A stretch of DNA of 64,000 nucleotides from Flavobacteriales bacterium 33_180_T64 (GCA_002162685.1 MAAQ01000020.1:186001-250000); one strand, 5' to 3'. Shown: positions 39,901 through 48,702, counted from the first letter of the stretch. Made by a program: numbers and translations. The notes: generated from the letters alone by a model not told the origin.

Positions 39901-40366
39901 TTTAAAATCGAGTTTAGAAATTAATGAAAGCTTGAGTGAGAATTTTGTTACTCGAAATTTTAAGCTTGATGAGTTGAGGTTTCAGCCTAAATTGTCATAT
40001 ATTTTTAGTGAAAATGCACGTTTTGATATGTTCTATCAATACACCTCTAAAGACAATGCTATAGGAGAAATGGAGCAGTTGTTGCAAAATAATTATGGGT
40101 TATCATTTACCTATAATAATGCGAGTAAAATAGCATTAACAGGAGAAGTCAATTTTTTCAAAAATGAATTTAAAGGAAATGCAAACACGCCAGTTTCATA
40201 TCAAATATTAGAAGGGTTACAGCCTGGAAATAATTTTACATGGAGTTTGTTAGCTCAAAAGAAACTCACAAAGTTTTTAGATTTAAATTTGAATTACTTC
40301 GGAAGAAAAACGGAGACTAGTAGAACCATTCATACAGGTACTGTTCAGTTAAAAGCCTACTTCTAA
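36956..40366 (+). CDS. Large predicted outer-membrane beta-barrel protein (unrecognised family)
   Basis: 1136 residues. Signal peptide MKIAISLICFMMSFCAIAQE. The body is Asn/Asp/aromatic-rich with alternating polar/hydrophobic strands, ending TVQLKAYF, consistent with an outer-membrane barrel. An N-terminal segment (ISRGVTLGNNQNSVLNSELD, RASIQDANIPLQESGYSQ, FDQVFIELF, WNIRAGDIDL, then DYNAGEIIF) recalls segments of the T9SS translocon SprA, but the protein is about half SprA size. There is a small DDDDNDG insertion near residue 525. Function unknown. The gene stands alone and its stop overlaps the convergent FG-GAP gene by 4 bases. Confidence 0.75.
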   Translation: MKIAISLICFMMSFCAIAQEGTSNYRTKKLAVRDSIKIDTVSINPSWFFLKRKNKTIIDTSYYTVNFAKALLIFKKPVEIDSVEIDYLRYPDFLTRKYFQLDDKIIVENTDNLQKLYKLNQSNLEKNFKPFDGLSTSGSISRGVTLGNNQNSVLNSELDLQISGKLSDKVTLRASIQDANIPLQESGYSQRLDEFDQVFIELFSEQWNIRAGDIDLIDTNSYFANFTKRVQGLQVSANLDGEESKINLFASGALVRGQFTTSQFSAQEGNQGPYKLTGPNNELFVLIVSGSETVFVNGIPIERGENKDYIIDYNAGEIIFNSTFPITSEMRITVDYQFSERNFSRFIVFGGGNYETEKLKLGVSVYSEADAKNQPLQQNLSAEQVEVLSNAGDDQSLMIAPSDVAQAFDDNRILYRKSLVDGIEVFVFSNNPDDDLFSVRFTLVGENQGNYSLINSNAVENIFEYITPVDGIPQGNYEPIVRLIAPEKLQVAIVNGNYKPSEKTDVYFELAGSRNDVNLFSNLDDDDNDGFAAKLRVNQRIIKTDSLWNLSVYADADIINKNFTTIQRLYRAEFNRDWILENPLGNQALLSSGLEFVHPKKGIATYKFEHLNYSENFNGNRHNVMANLQLNKFNIFSNSSFLSNNSSISTSTFLRSFNRLTFTMKKQWIGAKVALEDSEQREKETDLLTNLSQRFNSYEVFTGYGDSTGVFVEIGYKYRVNDSLRANMVKRVNTSNTYYLKSKIIQNKNTNLGIYANYRTLKSEDEGIEDENSLNSRLNFNQKLWNNLVLWNTVFETNSGTLPQQDFTYVEVEPGQGAYAWIDYNENGIQELNEFELAQFVDQGSYIRILLPNQVFVRTHQNRFSQTLTVNPQQWSVSDNKSKKFWSHFYNQTSYLIDRKNRKEAGEFDLNPFSTQENNQLALNKSIRNVLFYNRGKQNYTTSYTFLSNTNRTILSIGFQEHKLQSHQLQFNHKFAKSWLLNLKSSLEINESLSENFVTRNFKLDELRFQPKLSYIFSENARFDMFYQYTSKDNAIGEMEQLLQNNYGLSFTYNNASKIALTGEVNFFKNEFKGNANTPVSYQILEGLQPGNNFTWSLLAQKKLTKFLDLNLNYFGRKTETSRTIHTGTVQLKAYF

Positions 40367-42096
40367 TGTTTTATAAACTTTATAACAATAGAAGAGTTGT
40401 TTGTTGTTATGGTTAAAAAATACAAACCAGAATCTAAGTGTGATACATCAATATTTGGATTTGTGAATGCTTTTTTAGTGGCATACACTTCTTGACTTAA
40501 TGCGTTGGTAATTAGTAGTTTGTTAATCGCGTTTTTATGTTTTATATGTAATTCGTTTTTTACTGGATTTGGATAAACAATAATTGTACTTAATTCGAAA
40601 TTTTCAGTAGAAAGTGTCGAATCACCTTCAGTAATATCTAAAACTTGATTTGCACTAACATCAAAGAAGATGTCTTCAGTACCACTTGGCCATGAGATTT
40701 TTAGATAGTCGATTGTTGCATTAGTTCCTAAGCCAAAAAATTCAGATCCAGAGTTTTGAGCCATATAGCCTTCACCACAGTGCGTAAACCTAAATTGTTT
40801 TTCTTCATCAATTGAGATTTCAATTTTAGAGCCTATAGCATCTCTATTGCTTATGGTTCCTTCTAAGTTTATTTTTAACCAATTATTTGAATTTGTGCTT
40901 TGGTTTTCCCATAAACAAATACTTTGATTATTGCCATTAGCAACAGCAAAATCAGGACGACCGTCGTTATTTATATCACCAATAGCATTAGAGTAACTAT
41001 TATACTCATCATTATAAAAACCTGCAGTATTAGGAATTACAAAATTGCCATCAATTAATTGTTCGTGAAAAGCTGCTGATTTCAAAACAGGATTGCTGTA
41101 TAAGGAACCGCTAACATACAAATCTAAATCTGTATCGTTATCAGCATCTAAAAAAATGGCTCCCCAACCAGTACTTCCAAATTCACAGCCAGTAGCAATG
41201 GCCATGTCTGTAAATGTTTCATCACCATTATTTACTAATAAAGCACTGTCCCCTAAATTAGTAACATAGATATCTATCCATCCATCATTATTATAATCAC
41301 CAACTGTAGTTGTCATAGCATTAAACTCTAAATCGGTATTTGATGACGCACCAATTTCAGTAAAAGTACCATCGGCATTGTTTCTGTAGAGTTGATTAAG
41401 ATTATAAGCTTTATCCGTAGAGGTGTAAATGTCTAGCCATCCATCATTATTTATATCTAAAAAAACAGAACAAAATGTTTGATGTCTAAAAGCATCTATA
41501 CCAGCATTTGTAGAGACATTAGTGAATGTTCCATCACCATTATTTTTAAATAAATAATTTGGAGTAAAGGTGTCTATTGTGAGATCTTTATTACTCAAAA
41601 ACACATCCAAATAACTGTCATTATTGTAATCTCCCCAAGTGGCTCCATTTGTAAACATATTTTGAGTAGGTAAACCAGATGATAATGTAATATCCTGAAA
41701 GTTAGAATTACCTAGATTTTCAAATAATTTATTTCCATCAATATTACTCGTTACGAAAAGGTCTTTGTCGCCATCGTTATCGAAGTCTACCCAATTGATT
41801 TGTTTTGTAGGACTATTTAAAAAGGGAATATTTAAATCTATAAGATTAAAATTACCATTAGTATTTTTATAGAACAAAAGACCTTGGCCATCCTCAGTAG
41901 CAAATGATAAGTCATCCCATCCATCGTTATCAAAGTCAAAAAAAGAAACACCAGAACCGAGGTAAGGTGTTCCGCAATTAGTGCTTAAGCCAAGTTGTAA
42001 TGCGCTATCAGAGAAGTTTATTTGACTAAACGATATAAAATAGCTTAAGATTGCTATTAAGCAAAAGGAGTGGTTCGTTTTCAAAATGGATGGCAA
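40363..42096 (-). CDS. FG-GAP/VCBS-repeat protein with ASPIC/UnbV domain and T9SS sorting domain
   Basis: 577-residue secreted protein. After a signal peptide (~1-25) come about seven FG-GAP/VCBS-type repeats, each with a calcium-loop pattern such as DFDNDGWDDL, DYNNDSYLDV, DINNDGWLDI and DINNDGRPDF, which should build a beta-propeller. Residues ~400-490 form the ASPIC/UnbV domain (GEGYMAQNSG, YLKISWPSGT). The final ~80 residues are a type A T9SS sorting domain (VYPNPVKNELHI, HLDSGLYFLTI). Surface adhesion or binding is inferred. Its stop overlaps that of the convergent outer-membrane gene. Confidence 0.9.
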   Translation of the reverse strand: MPSILKTNHSFCLIAILSYFISFSQINFSDSALQLGLSTNCGTPYLGSGVSFFDFDNDGWDDLSFATEDGQGLLFYKNTNGNFNLIDLNIPFLNSPTKQINWVDFDNDGDKDLFVTSNIDGNKLFENLGNSNFQDITLSSGLPTQNMFTNGATWGDYNNDSYLDVFLSNKDLTIDTFTPNYLFKNNGDGTFTNVSTNAGIDAFRHQTFCSVFLDINNDGWLDIYTSTDKAYNLNQLYRNNADGTFTEIGASSNTDLEFNAMTTTVGDYNNDGWIDIYVTNLGDSALLVNNGDETFTDMAIATGCEFGSTGWGAIFLDADNDTDLDLYVSGSLYSNPVLKSAAFHEQLIDGNFVIPNTAGFYNDEYNSYSNAIGDINNDGRPDFAVANGNNQSICLWENQSTNSNNWLKINLEGTISNRDAIGSKIEISIDEEKQFRFTHCGEGYMAQNSGSEFFGLGTNATIDYLKISWPSGTEDIFFDVSANQVLDITEGDSTLSTENFELSTIIVYPNPVKNELHIKHKNAINKLLITNALSQEVYATKKAFTNPNIDVSHLDSGLYFLTITTNNSSIVIKFIKH

Positions 42097-42336
42097 GTTA
42101 GTTAGTTGTGTAAAATTATTAAAATTATGTTAATTTATCAATAAAAATGTTAAATAAATAAATAAAATAAACAATAGCAGTTAATAATATGACTATAAAT
42201 TCAATATTATTCTAAATAAATAATGATTATTAGTTATTAAATATTTTTTAACGCAACCTTTCCTCTAACATTACATCTTTTGATTGGTACAATTGTTGTT
42301 ACCGTTATTAGAATTAACCTTTTAACTAAATTATTT

Positions 42337-42891
42337 ATGAAGAAATTAATTTTATGTGTGTTTACATTTTTCTTTTCAATGGCAATATCTGCTCAAGATG
42401 AAAGTAGAGCTGTGGACGATCAAAACCCTAAAAATGAAGTAAAAGTTAATGCGCTTTATATGGTAATTGGCTCTGTAGATTTGACTTATGAGCGTTTGCT
42501 TAATGAAGAATCTGCTGTAGGATTAAATGTTGTGATTCCATTTGACGAAGCCATTACTGACGACCTAAACTATTATTTTTCACCTTATTATAGATTATAT
42601 TTTGGTAAAAAATATGCTGGAGGATTTTTCTTGGAAGGTTTTGGCTTGTTAAGTTCGGTGAATAGCACTGAACGGTTTTTATCAGGAAGTGAATTTGACC
42701 CAGTTATCATTACTAGAGAAGAAAAAGTAACCGATTTTGCTTTAGGTATTGGTTTGGGAGGGAAATGGATAACTAATAATGGGTTTGTTGGTGAATTAGG
42801 ATTTGGTATCGGTAGAAACCTTACTAATACAGATGATAATGTAGAGAATTTTGTTGCGAAAATTGGTATTACTATTGGTTATCGTTTCTGA
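42337..42891 (+). CDS. Small outer-membrane beta-barrel protein
   Basis: 184 residues from ATG 42337, chosen because it opens a clear signal peptide (MKKLILCVFTFFFSMAISAQ); an upstream in-frame ATG at 42280 would place 19 residues before it. The mature part has repeated beta-strand patterns (VKVNALYMVIGSVDLTYERLL, YYFSPYYRLYFG, GLGGKWIT, FVGELGFGIGR) and ends in aromatic IGYRF, typical of an eight-stranded barrel or DUF3575-like protein. Single gene followed by a strong terminator. Function unknown. Confidence 0.82.
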   Translation: MKKLILCVFTFFFSMAISAQDESRAVDDQNPKNEVKVNALYMVIGSVDLTYERLLNEESAVGLNVVIPFDEAITDDLNYYFSPYYRLYFGKKYAGGFFLEGFGLLSSVNSTERFLSGSEFDPVIITREEKVTDFALGIGLGGKWITNNGFVGELGFGIGRNLTNTDDNVENFVAKIGITIGYRF

Positions 42892-42915
42892 TTCTTAACT
42901 TATCTTGTATATAAT

Positions 42916-42948
42916 AAAACTCCCAAGCGATAAACTTGGGAGTTTTTA
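42916..42948 (+). terminator. Terminator after the small barrel protein gene
   Basis: Perfect inverted repeat AAAACTCCCAAG / CTTGGGAGTTTT with a 7-base loop and T-run. Confidence 0.92.
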
Positions 42949-42996
42949 TGTGTTTGATGTCATTCCTAATCAAGTTTGGTAAGACATTTTAAAACC

Positions 42997-44538
42997 TTAT
43001 TCCATTTTTTGTAACCAATGCTTTACATCAACTTCTTTTTTGATGATGTCTTTTAGGTCTTCTATTTTTACACGTTGTTGTTCCATCGTATCACGATGAC
43101 GAATAGTCACAGTATTGTCTTCTAAAGTTTTATGATCTACAGTAATACAAAATGGAGTTCCAGCAGCATCTTGTCTTCTATAGCGTCTTCCAACGGCATC
43201 TTTTTCATCATAGATAACATTGAAATCCCATTTTAAATCTCCAATAATCTGTCTCGCAATTTCTGGTAAACCATCTTTCTTAACCAATGGTAATACAGCG
43301 GCTTTTGTTGGTGCTAATACTGCTGGTAATTTTAAAACAGTTCTCACACTTCCATCTTCTAAAGTTTCATCTTTAAGAGCGTTAGAGAATACCGCTAAGA
43401 ACATACGGTCTAGACCAATAGAGGTTTCTAGTACGTAAGGCGTATAGCTTGCGTTATCTTCATGATCAAAATATTGTAATTTTTTTCCAGAGAATTCTTC
43501 ATGTTGCTTTAAATCAAAATCTGTACGTGAATGAATACCTTCTAATTCTTTAAACCCAAAAGGGAACTTGAATTCGATATCTGTAGCAGCATCTGCATAG
43601 TGTGCTAGTTTCTCATGATCGTGAAAACGATAATTATCATTTTCCATTCCTAGAGATAAATGCCATTTCATTCTGGTTGCTTTCCAATGCTCAAACCATT
43701 CTTTTTGTGTTCCTGGTTTGATGAAAAACTGCATTTCCATTTGTTCAAACTCACGCATTCTAAATATAAATTGCCTTGCAACGATTTCATTTCTAAATGC
43801 TTTTCCTGTTTGAGCGATACCAAACGGTATTTTCATGCGCCCTGTTTTTTGAACATTCAAAAAGTTAACAAAAATACCTTGAGCTGTTTCTGGGCGTAAA
43901 TATAAATCCATTGCACTTTCAGCACTAGCACCTAATTTCGTTCCAAACATTAAGTTAAATTGCTTTACATCTGTCCAGTTTCTAGAACCTGTTAGTGGAT
44001 CGGCAATTTCTAATTCTTCAATAAGTGCTTTAACATCTGCTAAATCTTCCTTTTCTAAAGACTGCCCTAAACGTTTTAATATCGTATTTATTTTTTCTTG
44101 GTAACCAACAACTCTTCCGTTAGTACTTAAAAACTCTTCTTTATTAAAAGCATCACCAAAGCGTTTTGTTGCTTTTTTGACTTCTTTTTCAATTTTGTTT
44201 TCAATTTTAGCACAATAATCTTCAACTAAAACATCAGCACGATAGCGCTTTTTAGAATCCTTATTATCAATTAAAGGATCGCTAAAAGCATCAACATGCC
44301 CAGAAGCTTTCCATGTGGTTGGGTGCATAAAAATAGCAGTATCAATACCTACAATATTTTCATTCATTTGTACCATAGCTTTCCACCAATAGTCGCGAAT
44401 ATTTTTCTTTAATTCAGCTCCATTTTGCGCATAGTCATATACTGCACTTAATCCGTCGTAGATTTCACTACTTTGAAATACGTAACCATACTCTTTTGCG
44501 TGAGAGATTACTTTTTTAAATTGATCTTCGTTTGCCAT
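42997..44538 (-). CDS. glyS: Glycine--tRNA ligase (class II, homodimeric type)
   Basis: 513-residue class II synthetase of the dimeric, eukaryote/Gram-positive type. Motif stretches: DYWWKAMVQMNENIVGID, HPTTWKASGHVDAFSDPL, YLRPETAQGIFVNFLN, PFGIAQTGKAFRNEI, MREFEQMEMQFF, and IGLDRMFLAVF; the anticodon-binding domain follows (PAVLAPTKAAVLPLVKK). The start MANEDQFKK is family-typical. On this strand a -7 box TATTTTTG ends 4 bases before the ATG, so the mRNA may be leaderless. Confidence 0.96.
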   Translation of the reverse strand: MANEDQFKKVISHAKEYGYVFQSSEIYDGLSAVYDYAQNGAELKKNIRDYWWKAMVQMNENIVGIDTAIFMHPTTWKASGHVDAFSDPLIDNKDSKKRYRADVLVEDYCAKIENKIEKEVKKATKRFGDAFNKEEFLSTNGRVVGYQEKINTILKRLGQSLEKEDLADVKALIEELEIADPLTGSRNWTDVKQFNLMFGTKLGASAESAMDLYLRPETAQGIFVNFLNVQKTGRMKIPFGIAQTGKAFRNEIVARQFIFRMREFEQMEMQFFIKPGTQKEWFEHWKATRMKWHLSLGMENDNYRFHDHEKLAHYADAATDIEFKFPFGFKELEGIHSRTDFDLKQHEEFSGKKLQYFDHEDNASYTPYVLETSIGLDRMFLAVFSNALKDETLEDGSVRTVLKLPAVLAPTKAAVLPLVKKDGLPEIARQIIGDLKWDFNVIYDEKDAVGRRYRRQDAAGTPFCITVDHKTLEDNTVTIRHRDTMEQQRVKIEDLKDIIKKEVDVKHWLQKME

Positions 44539-44542
44539 AATG

Positions 44543-44550
44543 CAAAAATA
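44543..44550 (-). promoter_or_regulatory. Candidate glyS -7 box (TATTTTTG) overlapping a terminator T-tract
   Basis: On the minus strand TATTTTTG is followed by CATT and the glyS ATG. The same T-rich stretch is the U-tract of the terminator hairpin at 44552-44580. No convincing -33 element is seen. Confidence 0.4.
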
Positions 44551-44551
44551 A

Positions 44552-44583
44552 AAAACCGCTCCAATTAACAGAGCGGTTTTTAA
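44552..44583 (-). terminator. Terminator downstream of the coiled-coil membrane protein gene
   Basis: Perfect 10-bp inverted repeat AAAACCGCTC / GAGCGGTTTT with a 9-base loop; T-tracts lie on both sides so it is potentially bidirectional. It separates the minus-strand gene at 44607-45491 from glyS. Confidence 0.88.
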
Positions 44584-44606
44584 ATAAATTATGTTGTATT
44601 ACTATA

Positions 44607-45491
44607 TTATTTTAATTTTACTTGAGTGCTTCCTAATTTTCTGTCTTTATGGAAAATGGAGATGTAATATGTCCCACTAACTAAAGGTTGTTCATCTATA
44701 TCTGCTTTGATGTCTAAGCAAACTTCAGCGACCTTATTGTTATAATTAATAATTTTTTTTGCACTGTAAATTAGTGATGTGTTTCCAAAATTGATAGCAC
44801 CTTTATCAGCAACTACGTTATTCCTTGGATTTAGAATTTGAATATATAGTTCTTTTTCGCCAGCTTCAGTTAAAGAGTTTTCGGCTAGAGTAAAGCAAAC
44901 TTCAATACTTTGCACACGTTTTGCTTTGTGGCTAGAACGTTTTGCTCCAAAGAACTTCTCAAAACCTTTAGCGTGAAATGAATTTGCAGTTAGTAAAGCG
45001 CCTTTTTCAATGTTTCTTTCAAGGTTTTCATTTTGCTTTAACAATGAAAAGTTAGCACGCTGTTGCTTTTTTAATTCATTATATGCAAGGAGTTTTTCTT
45101 TTTCTAAGCCTTTATTTGCGTCACCTAAAGAATCAATAGTTTTAAATAAAGTCTTATTTTTAAGTTTAATATTAAATAATTGTTGTCTAAATTTTGAGAG
45201 TAAAGTGAGGTCACTACGAAGCGTCTTAAGAGAATCCAAAGTATATTGGGTCTTTCTTTTAGCATCTTCCAGTTGAGAAGAAATCAGATCATTTGAAATT
45301 GAAACATCGTCGTAACGTGTAATCATTTGGGATAATTCACTTTCAACTAGTTTCTTTTCTTGTTCTAAAAATTGTTGATGAGCTCTAATAGATTGATAAC
45401 TCGTAAAACTATAAACAGTTAAAACCGCAACTGCAACAATTAAAGAACCAATAATTAATCTGTAGTTAAATGATTGAGGGTTAACTATCAT
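44607..45491 (-). CDS. Membrane-anchored coiled-coil protein (unrecognised)
   Basis: 294 residues. One transmembrane helix near the N-terminus (LIIGSLIVAVAVLTVYSF, ~12-30) is followed by a long coiled coil (~33-160) and a C-terminal beta-rich domain (~190-294; VCFTLAENSLTEAGEKELYI, LVSGTYYISIFHKDRKLG). The short cytoplasmic N-terminus suggests the bulk is periplasmic. I do not recognise a named family. It is transcribed leftward and has its own terminator; comF-like lies divergently upstream. Confidence 0.75.
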   Translation of the reverse strand: MIVNPQSFNYRLIIGSLIVAVAVLTVYSFTSYQSIRAHQQFLEQEKKLVESELSQMITRYDDVSISNDLISSQLEDAKRKTQYTLDSLKTLRSDLTLLSKFRQQLFNIKLKNKTLFKTIDSLGDANKGLEKEKLLAYNELKKQQRANFSLLKQNENLERNIEKGALLTANSFHAKGFEKFFGAKRSSHKAKRVQSIEVCFTLAENSLTEAGEKELYIQILNPRNNVVADKGAINFGNTSLIYSAKKIINYNNKVAEVCLDIKADIDEQPLVSGTYYISIFHKDRKLGSTQVKLK

Positions 45492-45560
45492 TATTAATAT
45501 TGTTATTTTATCCTGCGAAACTAAATAATATGATACTGAAAACTAATTTTAATCGTTGAA

Positions 45561-46241
45561 ATGATAAAAAACTTGTTAAACTTATTTTTTCCGCAACTAT
45601 GTAATGCATGTGGTAATAATTTGTCAGATAATGAATTACAAATTTGTACGTTTTGTAGGCATCAATTGCCTTTAACAAATTTTCATGATGATAAAGACAA
45701 TGCCGTTCATAAAATACTCTACGGAAGAGTGAAACTAGAGAATGCCACTGCGTTACTTCATTTTTCAAAAAAGGGTATTGTACAACAATTAATGCATAAC
45801 TTAAAGTATAGAGGACATGAAGCTATTGGTGAGCTTTTAGGTGAATGGTTGGGCAACGAGTTGAAATCATTGAAATCATACAACGATATTGATGTGGTTA
45901 TTCCTGTTCCGTTACATAAAACAAAACTTAGAACACGCGGATATAATCAAGTTGATAAATTTGCGAAAACGCTTGCATTTGCCCTTAATGCAGATTTTAA
46001 TACGTTGGGTTTAATAAAAACTACCAATACTAAAGCACAAGTTTTTAAAGACCGATTGAAACGGAATTCAAATACCCATAGTAATTTTGAAATAGCCAAT
46101 GTTAATACTTTAGTGAATAAACATATTCTTTTGGTTGACGATATCATTACAACAGGAGCAACTATTGAAGACTGTGCGAATAAATTATTAGAAATTGAAG
46201 GGATTAAATTGAGCCTAGCAACTATGGCAATTACAGATTAG
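45561..46241 (+). CDS. ComF-family phosphoribosyltransferase-like protein
   Basis: 226 residues. The N-terminal zinc-binding part has CNAC and CTFC pairs (LFFPQLCNACGNNL, ELQICTFCRHQLP). A PRTase fold follows with VIPVPLHKTKLRTRGYNQ and the PRPP loop ILLVDDIITTGATIEDC. ComF/GntX proteins are associated with DNA uptake and processing of incoming single-stranded DNA; no other competence gene is nearby. Length and motifs are complete. Confidence 0.92.
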   Translation: MIKNLLNLFFPQLCNACGNNLSDNELQICTFCRHQLPLTNFHDDKDNAVHKILYGRVKLENATALLHFSKKGIVQQLMHNLKYRGHEAIGELLGEWLGNELKSLKSYNDIDVVIPVPLHKTKLRTRGYNQVDKFAKTLAFALNADFNTLGLIKTTNTKAQVFKDRLKRNSNTHSNFEIANVNTLVNKHILLVDDIITTGATIEDCANKLLEIEGIKLSLATMAITD

Positions 46242-46315
46242 AGGTGTCAAAACGACGTTAATTGTTTTGAGTATAGCACAAATAAGTTGTTAATTTGTTG
46301 AAATTTGAATTTAGG

Positions 46316-47923
46316 ATGTATAAAAATGTTTTACAAGGATTAGTTGTAATTACCATCATTGCTATGTTGGTAAGTTGTGCTAATAGAGGAACACCTTCTG
46401 GTGGACCAAAAGATAAAGATGCACCTTTGATTATTAGATCTAATCCTCAAAACTATACGACTAACTTTAAAGGAAATGAGATTCAAATTTATTTTGATGA
46501 GTATGTCAAAATAAAAAATTTACAGAAACAACTTATTGTCTCGCCTCCAATGACTATTGATCCTACGGTTACACCTCTTGGAACAGCAAGTAAATATATT
46601 AAAATCATAATAAATGATACCTTAGAAGATAATACAACTTATGCTTTTAATTTTGGACAAAGTATTGTAGATAACAATGAAGAAAACCCGTACGACTATT
46701 TTAAATATGTGTTCTCTACAGGAGATTATATAGATTCACTTTCGGTAAAAGGACAAATTTTAGACGCAAAAAATAGAACTCCTGAGACATTTGTTTCTGT
46801 AATGTTATATGAACAAGATTCCACGTATACAGACTCTGTAGTATATCAACAAAAACCAAAATATATTACAAATACATTAGATAGTTTAACAACGTTTAGT
46901 ATTGATAATATAAAATCAGGAACGTATAAGTTGGTTGCTTTAAAAGATGAAAATGGCAATTTTACTTTTGAGCAAAACTTAGATAAAATTGGATTTCATG
47001 AAGATTTTATAACAGTGCCTAAAGACTCCTTTTATACCATAAAACTATTTAAAGAAGCCCTAGAGTTTGATGCAAAAAGGCCTAAACAGGTTGCGGGACA
47101 AAAAATTGCTTTTGGATATGAAGGCGATTATAAAACAATGAAGATTGAATTATTAGGAAATAAGCCAAAAGATTATAAAACTCGAATTACTAAAGACAAC
47201 AAAACAGATACATTATACTATTGGTATAAACCTAAAATTGAAAGAGACTCGGCAAAATTTATTATAAAAAATAAAACCTTTATCGATACGCTTAATCATA
47301 GATATAGAACTATCGATAAAGATTCGTTAGTCATAAAAATGACATCTTCTTCGAGTATAAATTTTAATGATGACTTTAAAATATCTGGTACCATTCCATT
47401 TGAAAAAATTAATAAAAGTCAAATTACAATCTTAGATAAAGATTCTCTTAATGTGCCTTTTGAAACAACTTATAGCAAGTTGGATAATGTTTATAGTTTA
47501 CAGTTTGATAAACAGGAAACTCAAAAGTATAATATTACCGTGTTACCAGGTGCATTTGAGGATTTCTACGGAAATGTGAATGATACACTTAATTATAGTG
47601 CAAGAACTAAAACATATGCAGATTATTCAAATCTTCGAGTAACATTAAGAAATGCTAAGTACCCTTTAATCCTGCAACTTACTAATGAAAAAGGTGATGT
47701 TAAGTATGAGCAATTTGCAGATGAACCTACAGTGTTTGATTTTAGAACCATTGATCCAGTAAATTATTATTTAAGAGTTATTTTTGATACTAACGGAAAT
47801 CAAAAATGGGATTCAGGTAATTACTTAGAACAATTGCAACCTGAACGTATAAGTTATTATCCAAAACTTATAGAAGAAACTAGAGCCAATTGGGATCCTG
47901 TTATTGAGTTTATTCTAAAGTAA
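46316..47923 (+). CDS. Lipoprotein with N-terminal Ig-like (SbsA-type) domain
   Basis: 535 residues from ATG 46316 (MYKNVLQGLVVITIIAML). This is preferred over an upstream in-frame TTG at 46295 because it opens the signal peptide directly. The lipobox VSC is followed by ANRGTPSGGPKDKDAPLIIR, a very common start of Bacteroidota lipoproteins with an SbsA-like Ig domain (~30-130; FDEYVKIKNLQKQLIVSPPM). Later beta-sandwich modules resemble carboxypeptidase-regulatory folds. Role unknown. Its 3' end overlaps the convergent amidase gene by 14 bases. Confidence 0.85.
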   Translation: MYKNVLQGLVVITIIAMLVSCANRGTPSGGPKDKDAPLIIRSNPQNYTTNFKGNEIQIYFDEYVKIKNLQKQLIVSPPMTIDPTVTPLGTASKYIKIIINDTLEDNTTYAFNFGQSIVDNNEENPYDYFKYVFSTGDYIDSLSVKGQILDAKNRTPETFVSVMLYEQDSTYTDSVVYQQKPKYITNTLDSLTTFSIDNIKSGTYKLVALKDENGNFTFEQNLDKIGFHEDFITVPKDSFYTIKLFKEALEFDAKRPKQVAGQKIAFGYEGDYKTMKIELLGNKPKDYKTRITKDNKTDTLYYWYKPKIERDSAKFIIKNKTFIDTLNHRYRTIDKDSLVIKMTSSSSINFNDDFKISGTIPFEKINKSQITILDKDSLNVPFETTYSKLDNVYSLQFDKQETQKYNITVLPGAFEDFYGNVNDTLNYSARTKTYADYSNLRVTLRNAKYPLILQLTNEKGDVKYEQFADEPTVFDFRTIDPVNYYLRVIFDTNGNQKWDSGNYLEQLQPERISYYPKLIEETRANWDPVIEFILK

Positions 47924-48689
47924 AAACGTCTTTATCTTTTAAGAAACCAAACTTCTCTCTGTAGTTTAAGATATGGTCTTTGTTTAGCGCTATAATTTCT
48001 ATAGCTTCTTTGTTATTAGGGATGCTGTCTATGCGTTTTCCAAGAACATCATAAGCTGCAGAATGTCCCGAATATTCATAAGTGTTTGCATCTAAACCAA
48101 CGCGATTTACACCAATACAATAACTCATGTTTTCAATAGCTCTCGCTTTTAATAAGGTGTCCCAAGCAGAAATTCTTACTTTAGGCCAGTTAGCAACATA
48201 GAGTAATAAGTCATAATCATTAGTATTTCTAGCCCAAACAGGAAAACGTAAATCATAGCAAATTAAAGGCTTAATCTTCCAGCCTTTGAAATTAATAATA
48301 ATGCTATTTTTTCCTTCAGTATAGACATTATGTTCTCCAGCTAAAGTAAATGTGTGTTTTTTGTCGTAGCTATTTATTTCTCCATTAGGATGAACAAATA
48401 ATAAACGATTGTAGTACGTGTTGGCTTCATTAATAACTATACTTCCAGTGATTGCCGCATTTTTTTGCTTTGCTAATTGTTGCATCCATAAGATGGTTTT
48501 ACCTGTCATAGATTCTGCTACAGATTTTGCACTCATAGTAAAGCCAGAAGTGAACATTTCTGGCAGTATGATAACATCAACAGGCTCTGTAATAGCTTTG
48601 ATTTTATTGCCGAAATTAATTCTGTTTTGTTCCGGGTTTTCCCAAACCAAATTAGATTGGACTAATGCTATTTTAAATTCAGATTCCAT
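47910..48689 (-). CDS. Nitrilase-superfamily omega-amidase (YafV/Nit2-like)
   Basis: 259-residue C-N hydrolase. Catalytic Glu-Lys-Cys triad residues are visible in VIILPEMFTSGF, YDKKHTF and KPLICYDLRFPVW. Nit2/YafV enzymes hydrolyse 2-oxoglutaramate and 2-oxosuccinamate to the dicarboxylate and ammonia. The gene lies 13 bases after a PLP aminotransferase of the KAT/methionine type, whose glutamine-dependent reaction makes 2-oxoglutaramate; the pair therefore fits the glutaminase II (transaminase plus omega-amidase) pathway. Complete length. Confidence 0.92.
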   Translation of the reverse strand: MESEFKIALVQSNLVWENPEQNRINFGNKIKAITEPVDVIILPEMFTSGFTMSAKSVAESMTGKTILWMQQLAKQKNAAITGSIVINEANTYYNRLLFVHPNGEINSYDKKHTFTLAGEHNVYTEGKNSIIINFKGWKIKPLICYDLRFPVWARNTNDYDLLLYVANWPKVRISAWDTLLKARAIENMSYCIGVNRVGLDANTYEYSGHSAAYDVLGKRIDSIPNNKEAIEIIALNKDHILNYREKFGFLKDKDVFTLE

Positions 48690-48702
48690 GCTTTAAAATT
48701 AC

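Noticed and set aside
40363-40366. 4-base convergent overlap of two large envelope genes, considered as a regulatory antisense site
   Set aside because: Such overlaps are common in compact genomes (also at 9089-9092 and 47910-47923), and I see no added structure here.
40960-41960. Repeated ccatcattat-type motifs on the plus strand
   Set aside because: These are the antisense of FG-GAP/VCBS repeat loops in the minus-strand gene, not a DNA element.
45508-45768. 86-codon minus-strand open frame over the start of the comF-like gene
   Set aside because: Antisense to the zinc-binding N-terminus of ComF, which has clear CxxC motifs; no homologous features.
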